Source of the DNA: Hymenobacter citatus | GTDB lineage: Bacteria; Bacteroidota; Bacteroidia; Cytophagales; Hymenobacteraceae | Length of the DNA: 64,000 nucleotides | Reading direction: 5' to 3' | Assembly: GCF_014333615.1 (NCBI RefSeq) | Contig: NZ_JACSCY010000015.1 | Coordinates: forward strand, 1-64,000 | Shown here: positions 45,244 through 54,900 of the stretch, piece by piece | Layout of the letters: every line of letters starts with the position of its first letter | Numbering within the stretch: position 1 is the first letter of the stretch | Made by a program: the position numbers and the translations under genes | Notes under the pieces: generated by a model | What the model was told of the DNA's origin: nothing | The model's database searches: none | The model's input: only the letters and a program-made list of their open reading frames with translations

Positions 45244-46053
45244 CTATGCCACCTGCATTTTCACATCGGGCCAAGGCATATGGGTCAGTTGCACCGTCGA
45301 CCATAGCTCCCGCTGGCCGCTGAGATGCAGCAGCACGCGGGCGGTGGTTTCCACGTCTTTCTGGCAGTAGGTGACGATGCGCGCCAGGTTCTTTTCCTTC
45401 CAGTATACCTCTCCTACCTGCGAGCCGTCGATATCGTCTTTGGGCGACGGAATATTGAAAGCGCCGGCCAGCAGGGCCAGGGAGGTGTAGCCTTTGTTGT
45501 CGCCAAACTTCCACATGTCCATAGTATCGAGCAGGTGGGGCAGGTCCCAGGGCTTGTAGCCGGCAATGTCGAGCATGGGGGGTAGGGAGATGCCGCAGAT
45601 GACCATGCGGCGGCCCAGGTAGGCGTAGTCGAACTCGCGGCCGTTGTGGGCGCACAGGAAGTAGCCATCGGGGGAGGAGCCAGGGAAGCGGCTGCGCAGG
45701 TCGCCGAAGGGCTTGTGGCGGTCCAGTAGGTTGGCAAAGCCTTTCAGCACTACGCACTCGTCGTCGTCGGCAAAAGACTTCACCCGGAACTCCAGCGTCT
45801 CGTCGGGCAGCATCCGGAAGAAGCCCACCGAGATGCACACAATTTTGCCGAACTCAGCATATAGCCCCGCGTTGCCGAACAGCTCGCTGGTGGTTTTGCC
45901 CTCCGTGATTTCGCGCTGGTGCCGCTTGCCGCAAAACTTATCCCAGAGCGCCTGCCGCTCGGTGCTGAGTTTGCTATGGCAATCTTCGCAGGGAACTGTT
46001 TCTATATCAACGAGAAAAACCTTTGTCAGGTCGACGTGGCGGAGGGCATTCAT
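45244..46053 (-). CDS. DEDD-type 3'-5' exonuclease (DNA polymerase B exonuclease-like)
   Basis: 269 residues. Exo I FLVDIETVP with Asp16 and Glu18; Exo II CAHNGREFDYAYLGRR; Exo III YCQKDVETTARV (YxxxD). This is the exonuclease-only family related to the proofreading domain of family B polymerases, with unknown physiological role. CEDCHSKL and CGKRH near the N-terminus are not obviously a zinc site. Stands alone. Confidence 0.88.
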   Translation of the reverse strand: MNALRHVDLTKVFLVDIETVPCEDCHSKLSTERQALWDKFCGKRHQREITEGKTTSELFGNAGLYAEFGKIVCISVGFFRMLPDETLEFRVKSFADDDECVVLKGFANLLDRHKPFGDLRSRFPGSSPDGYFLCAHNGREFDYAYLGRRMVICGISLPPMLDIAGYKPWDLPHLLDTMDMWKFGDNKGYTSLALLAGAFNIPSPKDDIDGSQVGEVYWKEKNLARIVTYCQKDVETTARVLLHLSGQRELWSTVQLTHMPWPDVKMQVA

Positions 46054-46157
46054 ACCGGCCGGGGATTATAGGGTAGGGAGACTACTGCCGAAGATAGGAG
46101 TTTCGGGCTGATAGAGCCTAATCGACCTCAGTGCGACACGACAGCTTGTGCTACTGC

Positions 46158-46430
46158 CTATACACGAAAGAGAAATGGAACTAGCATATCACCGATACAC
46201 CAAATGCTACGGCTAACACAAACTCTATTGGCTCGTTGGCGGGTAGCAAAGTAGGAGCAGCATACCCGGTAGCCCGCCGCCAAAAAATGGCCGCCCGACC
46301 AAGTGATGCGTTTTTGTCCACTCGGTTCTACTTTGCAGCGTTCAGGGGTGTGCACGCTCGTAAGTTGGTAGGTTTCGCCTAGTGAGATGGTCTCTATCAG
46401 TAGAACCAACAGGCACAGGGTCAGTAGCAA
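46158..46430 (-). CDS. doubtful small secreted protein
   Basis: A 90-codon frame starting MLLTLCLLVLLIETISLG, which resembles a signal peptide, then five Cys. No known domain. It lies in the 534-base gap between the exonuclease and the DUF4394 gene, where I see nothing else. Could be a chance frame. Confidence 0.25.
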   Translation of the reverse strand: MLLTLCLLVLLIETISLGETYQLTSVHTPERCKVEPSGQKRITWSGGHFLAAGYRVCCSYFATRQRANRVCVSRSIWCIGDMLVPFLFRV

Positions 46431-46587
46431 TTTTGCTACTATAGGGTAAATTAAAATGCTTTAATTTAGATTTAACTTCCTTTTAATTCCTGTATATCAA
46501 CATGTTACAAGTATATAGACAATGATCCAATCTGAACACTAGCAGGCACCGTAAGGCTGGGATAGTACACTAAATAACCCTAGCACA

Positions 46588-48102
46588 ATGAAACAATCCT
46601 TTCTAAAAACTGCCGGCACGCTGGCTTTAGCACTCGGTCTGTCAGGCATGTTCACCGCCTGCAACGACGACTCTGACGACCCCACCGTCAATAAAATTGA
46701 CTTAGAATTTAAGGCCCTTACCGATAACAACCAGTTGCTGTCGCTAAACACCAATGATGCAGACGAATCACCCGCACCCATTACTATCACGGGTCTACAA
46801 AGTGGTGAGAAGATCATGAGCATCGACTACCGTCCTGCCACCGGCCAGCTCTACGGGTTGGGCAGCACCAGCCGCCTGTACGTTATCAATCCCGCTACCG
46901 GCGCGGCCCGCATGGTAGGTAGTGCCCCCTTTGTGCCTGCTATAAATGGCACGATGGCCACCATCGACTTTAACCCCACTGTAGACCGCTTACGCCTGGT
47001 AACCAACACTGGTCAGAACCTGCGCCTGAACCCTGAAACCGGTGGCGTAGTAGCAACCGATGGCAGTATCAACGGTGTAACCAACGCGGCCATTTCGGCC
47101 GTGGCCTACACCAATTCGGTATCGGGCACCAGCACAACGACACTCTTCGACATTGACCCGGCCACCGACCGCCTGTACCGGCAGGACCCGCCCAACGACG
47201 GCACGCTGGTAGCCATCGGTGACCTGGGCGTGAACGTGACGGGCATGAGTGGTTTCGATATTGCAGCTGGCACCAACGACGCACTTGCGGCTCTAACCGT
47301 AGACAACCGCTCGGGCCTGTACAAGATTGACCTGACCTCGGGCCGCGCCACACGCTACGACGAGTTTGATGACGACAACAACATCATTGGGCTGGCTATT
47401 CCTACCCAAGCGGTAGCTTATGGTGTAGATACCAACAACAATTTTATCACCTTTAACCCCGCCAGCCCCCAAACGCAGGTATCGAAGCCGATTACCGGCG
47501 TGCAGAGCGGCGAGCAGATTGTGGGCCTGGACATGCGTCCCGTTAACGGTCAGCTTTACGGATTGGGTAGCACGAACCGTCTGTATACCATTAATATGTC
47601 GTCTGGCGTAGCTACGGTAGTGGGTACTGTGCTTCTACCCCTCACGGGTGCCGAGTTTGGCTTTGACTTCAATCCGACCGTAGACCGTATTCGCATTGTA
47701 AGCAACACCGGCGTGAACCTGCGCGTGAACCCAATTGATGGTACGGCCATTGTAGATGGCCCGCTGAACCCTGGTACGCCTAGCGTAACGGCAGCTGCTT
47801 ATAACAACAACTCTATCGGCGCTGGCCCCACGGTTCTCTTTACGATTGACTCGAATACCGACCAACTCTATCGCCAAGAGCCACCCAACAACGGTACCCT
47901 GGTAGCCGTGGGCGCGCTGGGCGTGAATACGACCGGCACAAACGGCTTTGACATTGGCGGCACCAGCGGCACCGGCTTTGCCGTGCTCACGGTAGGCACC
48001 AGCGCCAGCGTGTACACCATCAACCTGACCTCTGGCGCCGCCACCAAGGGCGCCGACCTCCCTACTCCCCTGCGCGCTATGGCCGTGGGTCTGGGTTTCT
48101 AA
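46588..48102 (+). CDS. lipoprotein with two DUF4394 repeats
   Basis: 504 residues. Lipoprotein signal MKQSFLKTAGTLALALGLSGMFTAC, then two homologous halves of about 230 residues. Each holds a block like YRPATGQLYGLGSTSRLYVI, DFNPTVDRLRLVTNTGQNLR and a closing GFDI. This is the DUF4394 pattern, probably a beta-propeller made of repeated sheets. The function of the family is unknown. Surface or periplasmic. The halves are a clear internal duplication. Confidence 0.9.
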   Translation: MKQSFLKTAGTLALALGLSGMFTACNDDSDDPTVNKIDLEFKALTDNNQLLSLNTNDADESPAPITITGLQSGEKIMSIDYRPATGQLYGLGSTSRLYVINPATGAARMVGSAPFVPAINGTMATIDFNPTVDRLRLVTNTGQNLRLNPETGGVVATDGSINGVTNAAISAVAYTNSVSGTSTTTLFDIDPATDRLYRQDPPNDGTLVAIGDLGVNVTGMSGFDIAAGTNDALAALTVDNRSGLYKIDLTSGRATRYDEFDDDNNIIGLAIPTQAVAYGVDTNNNFITFNPASPQTQVSKPITGVQSGEQIVGLDMRPVNGQLYGLGSTNRLYTINMSSGVATVVGTVLLPLTGAEFGFDFNPTVDRIRIVSNTGVNLRVNPIDGTAIVDGPLNPGTPSVTAAAYNNNSIGAGPTVLFTIDSNTDQLYRQEPPNNGTLVAVGALGVNTTGTNGFDIGGTSGTGFAVLTVGTSASVYTINLTSGAATKGADLPTPLRAMAVGLGF

Positions 48103-48128
48103 GCAGCGTTTTGTTGTAAACCGCACGT

Positions 48129-48165
48129 AAAAAAGCGGCGCCTGAAGTATCGGGCGCCGCTTTCT
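48129..48165 (+). terminator. terminator after the DUF4394 gene
   Basis: 11-bp stem AAAGCGGCGCC, loop of ten bases. The left arm AAAAAGCGGCGCCTGA is identical over 16 bases to the left arm of the terminator at 48838-48873. Confidence 0.85.
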
Positions 48166-48216
48166 GTATATACATGTAGGATACCGTATACCCCGTCATT
48201 TCTCTATCTTGCTTCT

Positions 48217-48450
48217 ATGAGTCGCGCTTACGAAGAAATTGTTGATTGGCTGGCTGGGGGCTTCACTCCGGCCGCACTACTAGCCTACCGTCCGTCAGAG
48301 GCCGTGCGGGAGCGGGTGGCTGATCTTATTTACAGAGAAAAAAACGCAGCATTATCGGCTGCTGAGTCTACGGAATTAGCGCATTATATGCAACTAGAGC
48401 ATCTATTGCGTTTGGCAAAAGCCCGCGCCCGACATCGGCTGGCGGCGTGA
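48217..48450 (+). CDS. small protein paired with an HNH nuclease
   Basis: 77 residues, helical, charged: MSRAYEEIVDWLAGG...YRPSEAVRERVADLIYREK...AAESTELAHYMQLEHLLRLAKARAR. Similar short proteins precede HNH genes in cyanobacteria and other bacteria. Its TGA overlaps the GTG start of the next gene (GTGA), so they are translationally coupled. It could be an antitoxin, a DNA-binding partner or an immunity protein; none is proven. Confidence 0.8.
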   Translation: MSRAYEEIVDWLAGGFTPAALLAYRPSEAVRERVADLIYREKNAALSAAESTELAHYMQLEHLLRLAKARARHRLAA

Positions 48451-48836
48451 GTAGCACTTATATAAACGCTGCTTTACGCCGACTGGTGGCATCGCGGGCT
48501 GGCATACACTGTGAATATTGCCACATCCAGGAGGACGATACATTCCTGGGATGTCAAGTGGATCACATCATCAGTGAAAAACATGGTGGGCTTACTGTAG
48601 CAGAAAATTTGGCTTACGCCTGTACTTTCTGCAATCGAAATAAGGGTAGCGATATTGCTTCTTTGGCAGCAGATGGTACGCTAACGCGGTTATTCAACCC
48701 CCCCACGGATGATTGGGCCAGCCATTTTTCTATCGTAGGATTCGCGGTTCAGGGCTTGACTCCTATAGGAGAAGTGACTGCGCGGCTGCTTGGCTTTAAC
48801 ACTCCTGAGCGGCTGTTAGAGCGCGAAGCCTTATAA
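48447..48836 (+). CDS. HNH endonuclease
   Basis: 129 residues with GTG start at 48447 in the GTGA overlap. Zinc and catalytic core: CEYCHIQ, VDHIISEKHGG, ENLAYACTFCNRNKGSD (the CxxC...H...CxxC layout of HNH). Likely a metal-dependent DNA nuclease. No restriction or phage genes adjoin it, only its small partner. Confidence 0.9.
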   Translation: MSSTYINAALRRLVASRAGIHCEYCHIQEDDTFLGCQVDHIISEKHGGLTVAENLAYACTFCNRNKGSDIASLAADGTLTRLFNPPTDDWASHFSIVGFAVQGLTPIGEVTARLLGFNTPERLLEREAL

Positions 48837-48837
48837 T

Positions 48838-48873
48838 AAAAAGCGGCGCCTGATACCTCAGGCGCCGCTTTTT
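48838..48873. terminator. bidirectional terminator between the HNH gene and aspS
   Basis: 16-bp perfect stem AAAAAGCGGCGCCTGA around TACC. It starts one base after the HNH stop and also lies 14 bases beyond the end of the converging aspS. Confidence 0.92.
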
Positions 48874-48887
48874 ATTATAAGTAGCTA

Positions 48888-50651
48888 CTACTTCCCTACC
48901 ACATCCGTCTTGATACTCAACTCCTTCAGCTGCGCCCCGGAAATCTCGGAAGGCGAGTCAATCATCACGTCCCTACCCGAGTTATTTTTGGGGAAGGCGA
49001 TGAAGTCGCGGATGGAGTCGGCGCCGCCGAAGAGGCTGCACAGGCGGTCGAAGCCGAAGGCGATGCCGCCGTGGGGCGGGGCGCCGTACTCGAAGGCGTC
49101 GAGCAGGAAGCCGAACTGCGCCTGCGCTTCCTCGGGGCTGAAACCCAGCAGGCTAAACATCTGGGCCTGCACGGCGCGGTCGTGGATGCGGATGGAGCCG
49201 CCCCCTACCTCTACCCCGTTAATCACCATATCATAAGCGTTGGCGCGGGCCTGGCCGATGGTTTCGGGGTTGTCGAGTAGGGCCACGTCCTCGGGCTTGG
49301 GCGAGGTGAAGGGGTGGTGCATAGCGAAGTAGCGGCCTTCTTCCTCTATGTATTCCAGCAGCGGGAAGTTTACTACCCACAGCGCCGAGAAGGTATCCTT
49401 GTCGCGCAGACCGAGGCGCTGGCCCATTTCCAGGCGCAGTTCGCTTAGGGCTTTGCGGGTTTTGTCGGCGGGGCCGGCCAGGATCAGTAGCAGGTCGCCT
49501 TCGTTGGCGTTGAACGCGGCTTTCCACTTTTGCAGCTCCTCTTGGGAGTAGAACTTATCGACCGACGACTTCACCTGCCCACCAGCTTCTACGCGGGCGT
49601 ACACCAGACCGGTGGCGCCTAGCTGGGGGCGCTTCACAAATTCCGTCAGCTCGTCGAGCTGCTTGCGGGTGTAGGCGGCGCAGCTCATGGCGTTGATGCC
49701 TACTACCAGCTCGGCGTTGTCAAACACCGGGAAACCCTGGCCTTTCACCACATCGTTCAGCTCCACAAACTTCATTTCGAAGCGCGTGTCGGGCTTGTCG
49801 TTGCCGTAGTAGCGCATGGCATCGGCGTACTCCATGCGGGGCAGCTTGCCGATTTCCAGGCCCTTCACCTCTTTAAAGAGGTATTGCACCAAGCCTTCGA
49901 AGGTGTTCAGGATGTCTTCCTGCTCCACGAACGCCATTTCGCAGTCAATCTGCGTGAACTCGGGCTGGCGGTCGGCGCGCAGGTCTTCGTCGCGGAAGCA
50001 CTTCACAATCTGGAAGTAGCGGTCGAAGCCCGATACCATCAGGAGCTGCTTGAAGGTTTGGGGCGACTGGGGTAGGGCGTAAAACTCGCCGGGGTTCATG
50101 CGCGAGGGCACCACAAAGTCGCGGGCGCCTTCGGGCGTGCTTTTGATGAGCACAGGCGTTTCTACCTCAATGAACTGCTGCGCATCGAGGTAGCGGCGCA
50201 CGGCCTGGGCCATGCGGTGGCGCAGCATCAGGTTTTGGCGCACGGGCGTGCGGCGCAGGTCCAGGTAGCGGTACTTCATGCGCAGGTCGTCGCCGCCGTC
50301 GGTGTCGTCTTCGATGAGGAAGGGCGGCAGCTTGGCCGGGTTCAGCACCTCCAGGCTCTCCACCCGAATTTCGATGTCGCCGGTGGGCATCTTGTCGTTT
50401 TTGGAGTAGCGCTCGGCCACTTTGCCCGTCACCTGAATCACAAACTCGCGGCCCAGCTCGCGGGCGGCTTCGCGCAGGGTTTCGGCTTCCTGGCCTTCTT
50501 CCAGCGTGAGCTGCGTGATGCCGTACCGGTCGCGCAAATCAATCCAGAAAATGCCGCCTTTGTCGCGGGTGCGCTGCACCCAGCCAACGAGCGTTACAGT
50601 TTGACCAGCATTTTCGAGGCGAAGTTCGCCATTGGTGTGCGTACGAAGCAT
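48888..50651 (-). CDS. aspS: aspartyl-tRNA synthetase
   Basis: 587 residues, bacterial type. OB-fold anticodon domain at the N-terminus (VTLVGWVQRTRDKGGIFWIDLRD), class II core with FRDEDLRADRQPEFTQIDCEMAF (motif 2) and GIAFGFDRL (motif 3), and a GAD insertion domain between. It charges tRNA-Asp; from sequence I cannot tell discriminating from non-discriminating forms. Divergent from the ABC gene, with a palindromic element in between. Confidence 0.96.
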   Translation of the reverse strand: MLRTHTNGELRLENAGQTVTLVGWVQRTRDKGGIFWIDLRDRYGITQLTLEEGQEAETLREAARELGREFVIQVTGKVAERYSKNDKMPTGDIEIRVESLEVLNPAKLPPFLIEDDTDGGDDLRMKYRYLDLRRTPVRQNLMLRHRMAQAVRRYLDAQQFIEVETPVLIKSTPEGARDFVVPSRMNPGEFYALPQSPQTFKQLLMVSGFDRYFQIVKCFRDEDLRADRQPEFTQIDCEMAFVEQEDILNTFEGLVQYLFKEVKGLEIGKLPRMEYADAMRYYGNDKPDTRFEMKFVELNDVVKGQGFPVFDNAELVVGINAMSCAAYTRKQLDELTEFVKRPQLGATGLVYARVEAGGQVKSSVDKFYSQEELQKWKAAFNANEGDLLLILAGPADKTRKALSELRLEMGQRLGLRDKDTFSALWVVNFPLLEYIEEEGRYFAMHHPFTSPKPEDVALLDNPETIGQARANAYDMVINGVEVGGGSIRIHDRAVQAQMFSLLGFSPEEAQAQFGFLLDAFEYGAPPHGGIAFGFDRLCSLFGGADSIRDFIAFPKNNSGRDVMIDSPSEISGAQLKELSIKTDVVGK

Positions 50652-50686
50652 AGTGGTAATGTTTTACGGTTGCGAAGGTAAAACGA

Positions 50687-50789
50687 ATTTCTCGCAGAGG
50701 TGCGCGGAGATAGGCGCAGAGGTGCGCAGAGTGTAACGACGGCTGACGTTAGAACTCTGCGCTTACCTCCGCGCACCTCTGCGAGAAAT
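50687..50789. repeat. inverted repeat (TCTCGCAGAGGTGCGCGGAG family)
   Basis: 36-base arms 50687-50722 and 50754-50789 with two or three mismatches (left begins ATTTCTCGCAGAGGTGCGCG). It lies between the divergent aspS and ABC genes, i.e. in a promoter region, where a terminator would make no sense. Confidence 0.88.
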
Positions 50790-50861
50790 AACCTTCGCCC
50801 ACGCAACTTCTATAGCACTTTCTCTATCTTATCCACTGAATCTCTACTCCTTACCAATCAG

Positions 50862-51758
50862 ATGGAACTTGTTATTGAGAACTTATCCAAGACCTACGCC
50901 AACGGTGTACGCGCCCTGCAAAACGTATCCTTGCGCATCCCCACGGGCATGTTTGGCCTGCTCGGCCCGAATGGCGCCGGCAAATCGTCGCTGATGCGCA
51001 CCATTGCTACCCTGCAAGAAGCCGACAGCGGCAGCATTACGCTGGGCGATATTGATGTGCTGCGCGACAAAGACGCCGTGCGCCGGGTGCTGGGCTACCT
51101 GCCGCAGGAGTTCGGTGTATATCCCAAGATTTCAGCTGAACAGCTACTCGACCATTTCGCCGTGCTCAAAGGCCTCAGCGACAGCAAGCAGCGGCGCGAG
51201 GTAGTGCACGGCCTGCTCCAGCGCACCAACCTCTACGAAGTGCGCAAGAAAAACCTGGGCGGCTACTCCGGCGGCATGAAGCAGCGCTTCGGCATTGCGC
51301 AGGCGTTGCTCGGCAATCCGCGCCTGATTATCGTGGATGAGCCCACCGCCGGCCTCGACCCGGCCGAGCGCAACCGCTTCCACAACCTGCTGGCCGAAAT
51401 TGGGGAGAACATCATCGTGATTCTGAGCACGCACATCGTATCCGACGTGAGCGACCTGTGCCGCAACATGGCCATCATCAACAAAGGCCAGGTGCTACTC
51501 ACTGGCGACCCGCTGCTGGTAATGCAGGAACTGAACGGCCAACTCTGGCGCCGCACCATCGACAAGGAGCTGCTACCTACCCTGCAACAGCAGCAGCAGG
51601 TGATTTCGACGCGCCTGTTTGCCGGCCGCACCATCGTGCACGTGGTCAGCGACGCGCAGCCGGGACCAGACTACGAGGGTATCACCCCTACCCTGGAAGA
51701 CGTGTATTTCGCCCGCATCGCGCAGGCCGAGCGGCAGGCAGCCGTGGCAGAGAGCTAA
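50862..51758 (+). CDS. ABC transporter ATP-binding protein
   Basis: 298 residues from ATG 50862. Walker A GLLGPNGAGKSSLMR, signature YSGGMKQRFG, Walker B LIIVDEPTAGLDP, and the switch His in LSTHIVSD. Partner of the permease-peptidase fusion gene 190 bases downstream; together they look like an ABC-2 export or lipid/peptide handling system of unknown substrate. Confidence 0.93.
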   Translation: MELVIENLSKTYANGVRALQNVSLRIPTGMFGLLGPNGAGKSSLMRTIATLQEADSGSITLGDIDVLRDKDAVRRVLGYLPQEFGVYPKISAEQLLDHFAVLKGLSDSKQRREVVHGLLQRTNLYEVRKKNLGGYSGGMKQRFGIAQALLGNPRLIIVDEPTAGLDPAERNRFHNLLAEIGENIIVILSTHIVSDVSDLCRNMAIINKGQVLLTGDPLLVMQELNGQLWRRTIDKELLPTLQQQQQVISTRLFAGRTIVHVVSDAQPGPDYEGITPTLEDVYFARIAQAERQAAVAES

Positions 51759-51761
51759 AAA

Positions 51762-51915
51762 TCTAGCTCCCCTCCTTTTTCAAATGTCGCGCATCAAGCG
51801 AGTGTGGGTTGGGGGTGGTTCAACTAGTGCTAGAAAACTAAAAACTAGCATCGTTCTGACGGTTTTACCACCCCGCCCTGCGGGCACCCCTCCTTAAAAA
51901 AGGAGGGGAACTAGA
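51762..51915. repeat. composite inverted repeat between ABC ATPase and permease-peptidase genes
   Basis: Outer arms TCTAGCTCCCCTCC (51762) and GGAGGGGAACTAGA (ending 51915); inside, GGTTGGGGGTGG near 51807 faces CCACCCCGCC near 51868, and AACTAGTGCTAG faces CTAGCATCGTT. It is a multi-arm structure. The two genes are on the same strand, so this element lies inside a likely operon. Confidence 0.8.
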
Positions 51916-51947
51916 TTAGCCTTCTTCACTTCTGACTTTCCTGCTTC

Positions 51948-54900
51948 ATGTTTCTCGCTATCCTTCGCTTTGAACTGTGGTACCGGCTGCGGCGGCCGGC
52001 CACCTACATCTATTTCTTTATTCTTCTAGCCATCAGCCTATTGATGATGCTGATGACCGGCGGCTTTTTTGAGGGTGTCACGGCTTCGGTGGGCAACAGC
52101 AAGGTGTACATCAACTCGCCGTTCGCGCTCAACGGGCTGATTAGCGTGCTCACCATTGTGCCGGGTGTGCTCATTATTTCGGCTATGTTTGGGCCGGCCG
52201 TGCTGCGCGACTTCGACAGCCGCATGCACCCGCTGCTGTACACGTCGCCCATCAGCAAGGCCGGCTATTTGGGTGGGCGCTTCTTCGGTACGCTGCTCAT
52301 TACCCTACTGGTGCTCAGCGGCATTGGGGTAGGGCTGTGGATAGGCACGCTGTTTCCGGGCGTCAACCCGACCAAGGTAGGGCCGTCGCAGGTGGGCGCC
52401 TACCTGATGCCCTACCTCACGTTTGTGCTGCCGAATACGCTGTTTGCCGGGGCTATTTTCTTTGTGCTGGCTACACTCACGCGGCAGGCCCTGAGTACTT
52501 ATGTGGGCAGCATTATCTTTCTGGTGCTCTACTTCGTGGCCCAAAGTCAACTCTCCGACCTCGACAACAAAACCCTGGCTTCCCTGCTCGACCCCATGGG
52601 CAATGGGGCGCTGTCGCTGCTCACCAAGTACTGGACGCCCGCCGAGAAAAACACCCGCCTGATTACGCCTACCGGCCTGCTGGGCCTCAACCGCCTGCTG
52701 TGGCTGGGGGTAGGGCTGCTGCTGGTGGCGTTCTGCTACCTGCGGTTCCGGTTTGGGCAGAGCGTGGGCACGGTGCGTCTGCGCCGGCCGCGCCCCGAGG
52801 ACATGGGCCGTGCCGTGCAGCCAGTGGGCACGCTGGTGCTACCCCAGGTGCAGCAGGATTTCGGCACGGGACAGCACCTACGGCAGTGGGCCCGCCTAAC
52901 CTGGCAGGAGCTGCGCGACGTGCTGCGGAGCCCCTATTTTATTGCCATTGTGGTGGCGGGCCTGGCGTTTCTGCTCGCCTCGGCCCTGCAAATCGGCAAG
53001 ATCTACGACACGCAGACCTACCCCGTTACCGAGCAGGTAATCGAGATTTTGTCGGGGTCGTTCACGCTGTTCTTGCTGGCTATCATCACCTTCTACGCCG
53101 GAGAGTTGGTCTGGCGCGAGCGGGACGCCCACATGAATCAACTCTACGACGCCCTACCCATCCCGAACTGGGTACCGCTTGCCTCCAAGCTGGCGGCCCT
53201 GCTGCTGGTGCCGGTGGTGTTGCTGGTAGTGGTGCTGGTGTTTGGCATCCTTACCCAGCTTTCGTATGGCTACTACCAGTTTGAAATCGGGCTGTATCTG
53301 CGCTGGCTGTTTGGGCTGAAGCTGCTGGACTACTGGCTGCTGGTGGTGCTGGCGGTAGTGGTGCAGGTGGTCGTCAACAACAAATACCTGGGCCACTTGG
53401 TGATGGTGCTCTACTACCTGTTTGTGGCCTTTTTGGCCGGGCAGGTAGGGCTGGAGCACAACCTGCTGCTCTACGGCTCTGACCCCGGCGTGAGCTACTC
53501 GGCGCTCAATGGCTTTGGGCACTTTATTGGGCCGTATTTTTGGTTTAAAAGCTACTGGGCGGCGCTGGCCGTGGTGCTGGCTGTCGGGGCCAACCTGCTG
53601 TGGGTGCGCGGCACCGAAACCACCTGGGCCACCCGGCAGCAGCTGGCGCAGCGGCGCTTCAGTACCCCGGTCAAAGTCACGCTCACGCTGGCCTTACTGG
53701 CGTTTGTGGGGCTGGGCGCGTGGATTTTCTACAACACAAACGTGCTCAATAAATACCGCACCGGCAAGCAGGACGAGCTGGACCGCGTGGCCTACGAAAA
53801 GCAGTACAAGCGCCTCCAGCGCCTACCCCAGCCGCGCATTGTGGCCGTGAATGTGCAGGTGGATCTGTTTCCGGAGCGGCAGGAGGCGCGGGCGCACGGC
53901 CAGTACTGGGTGCTGAATAAAACCCAGCAGCCCATCGACTCGGTGGTGCTGGACGTGCTGAACACGGCCCGCATCCGGAAGCTGCAAGCCGGCCCCGGCG
54001 CCCGTAACGTACTGGCCGACACTACCCAGGGCCTCTACGTGCAGCGCCTGCCCCGCCCCCTGGCCCCCGGCGACTCCCTTGCCCTCTCCTTCGACCTCTA
54101 CTACCCGGCGCCGGGCTTCGAGAACCGTACGGGCCGTACGAGCATTGTGGAAAACGGCACCTTCATCAACAGCGCCATGATGCCCCACCTCGGTTACAGC
54201 GAGGGCAGTGAGCTGAGTGAGGAAAGCGCCCGCAAAAAGTACGGCCTCAAGCCCAAGCCGCGCATGCGCCCACTGGGCGACACGGCCGCCCGCCAGAACA
54301 CCTACATTGCCCACGACGCCGACTGGGTACGCTTCGCGGCCACCGTGAGCACCGTGCCCGACCAGATTGCGCTGGCCCCAGGCTACCTGCAAAAGGAGTG
54401 GCAGGAGGGCGGCCGCCGCTACTTCCGCTACGCCATGGACGCGCCCATTCTGAACTTCTACTCGTTCCAATCGGCGCGCTACGCGGTGCGCCAGGCTAAG
54501 TGGAACAACGTGGACATCAGCATCTACTACCAACCCGGCCACGAGTACAACCTCGACCGCATGATTCGGGGCGTGAAGGATGGCTTGGCCTATTATTCCA
54601 AGAATTTCAGCCCCTACCAGCACCGGCAGGTGCGCATTGTGGAGTTTCCGGGGTACAGCAGCTTTGCTCAGTCGTTCCCCAACACGATTCCGTTTTCGGA
54701 GAACATCGGCTTTATTGCCAAAGTGGACACCACCAACCCCAACGACGTGGACTACCCCTACTACGTGACGGCCCACGAGGTGGCGCACCAGTGGTGGGCG
54801 CACCAGGTAATCGGGGCCGACGCCCAGGGCTCGACGCTGATGGTGGAAACGCTGGCACAGTACTCGGCGCTGATGGTAATGAAGCAGAAGTATGGCGAGG

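Noticed and set aside
45134..45838. 234-codon frame overlapping the exonuclease on the same strand
   Set aside because: Arg/Pro/His-rich out-of-frame reading that also includes the palindromic repeat; the exonuclease frame has all Exo motifs.
52337..53284. 315-codon frame within the permease part
   Set aside because: Out-of-frame, Ala/Gly/Arg-rich and without motifs; the long fusion frame is clearly the real one.
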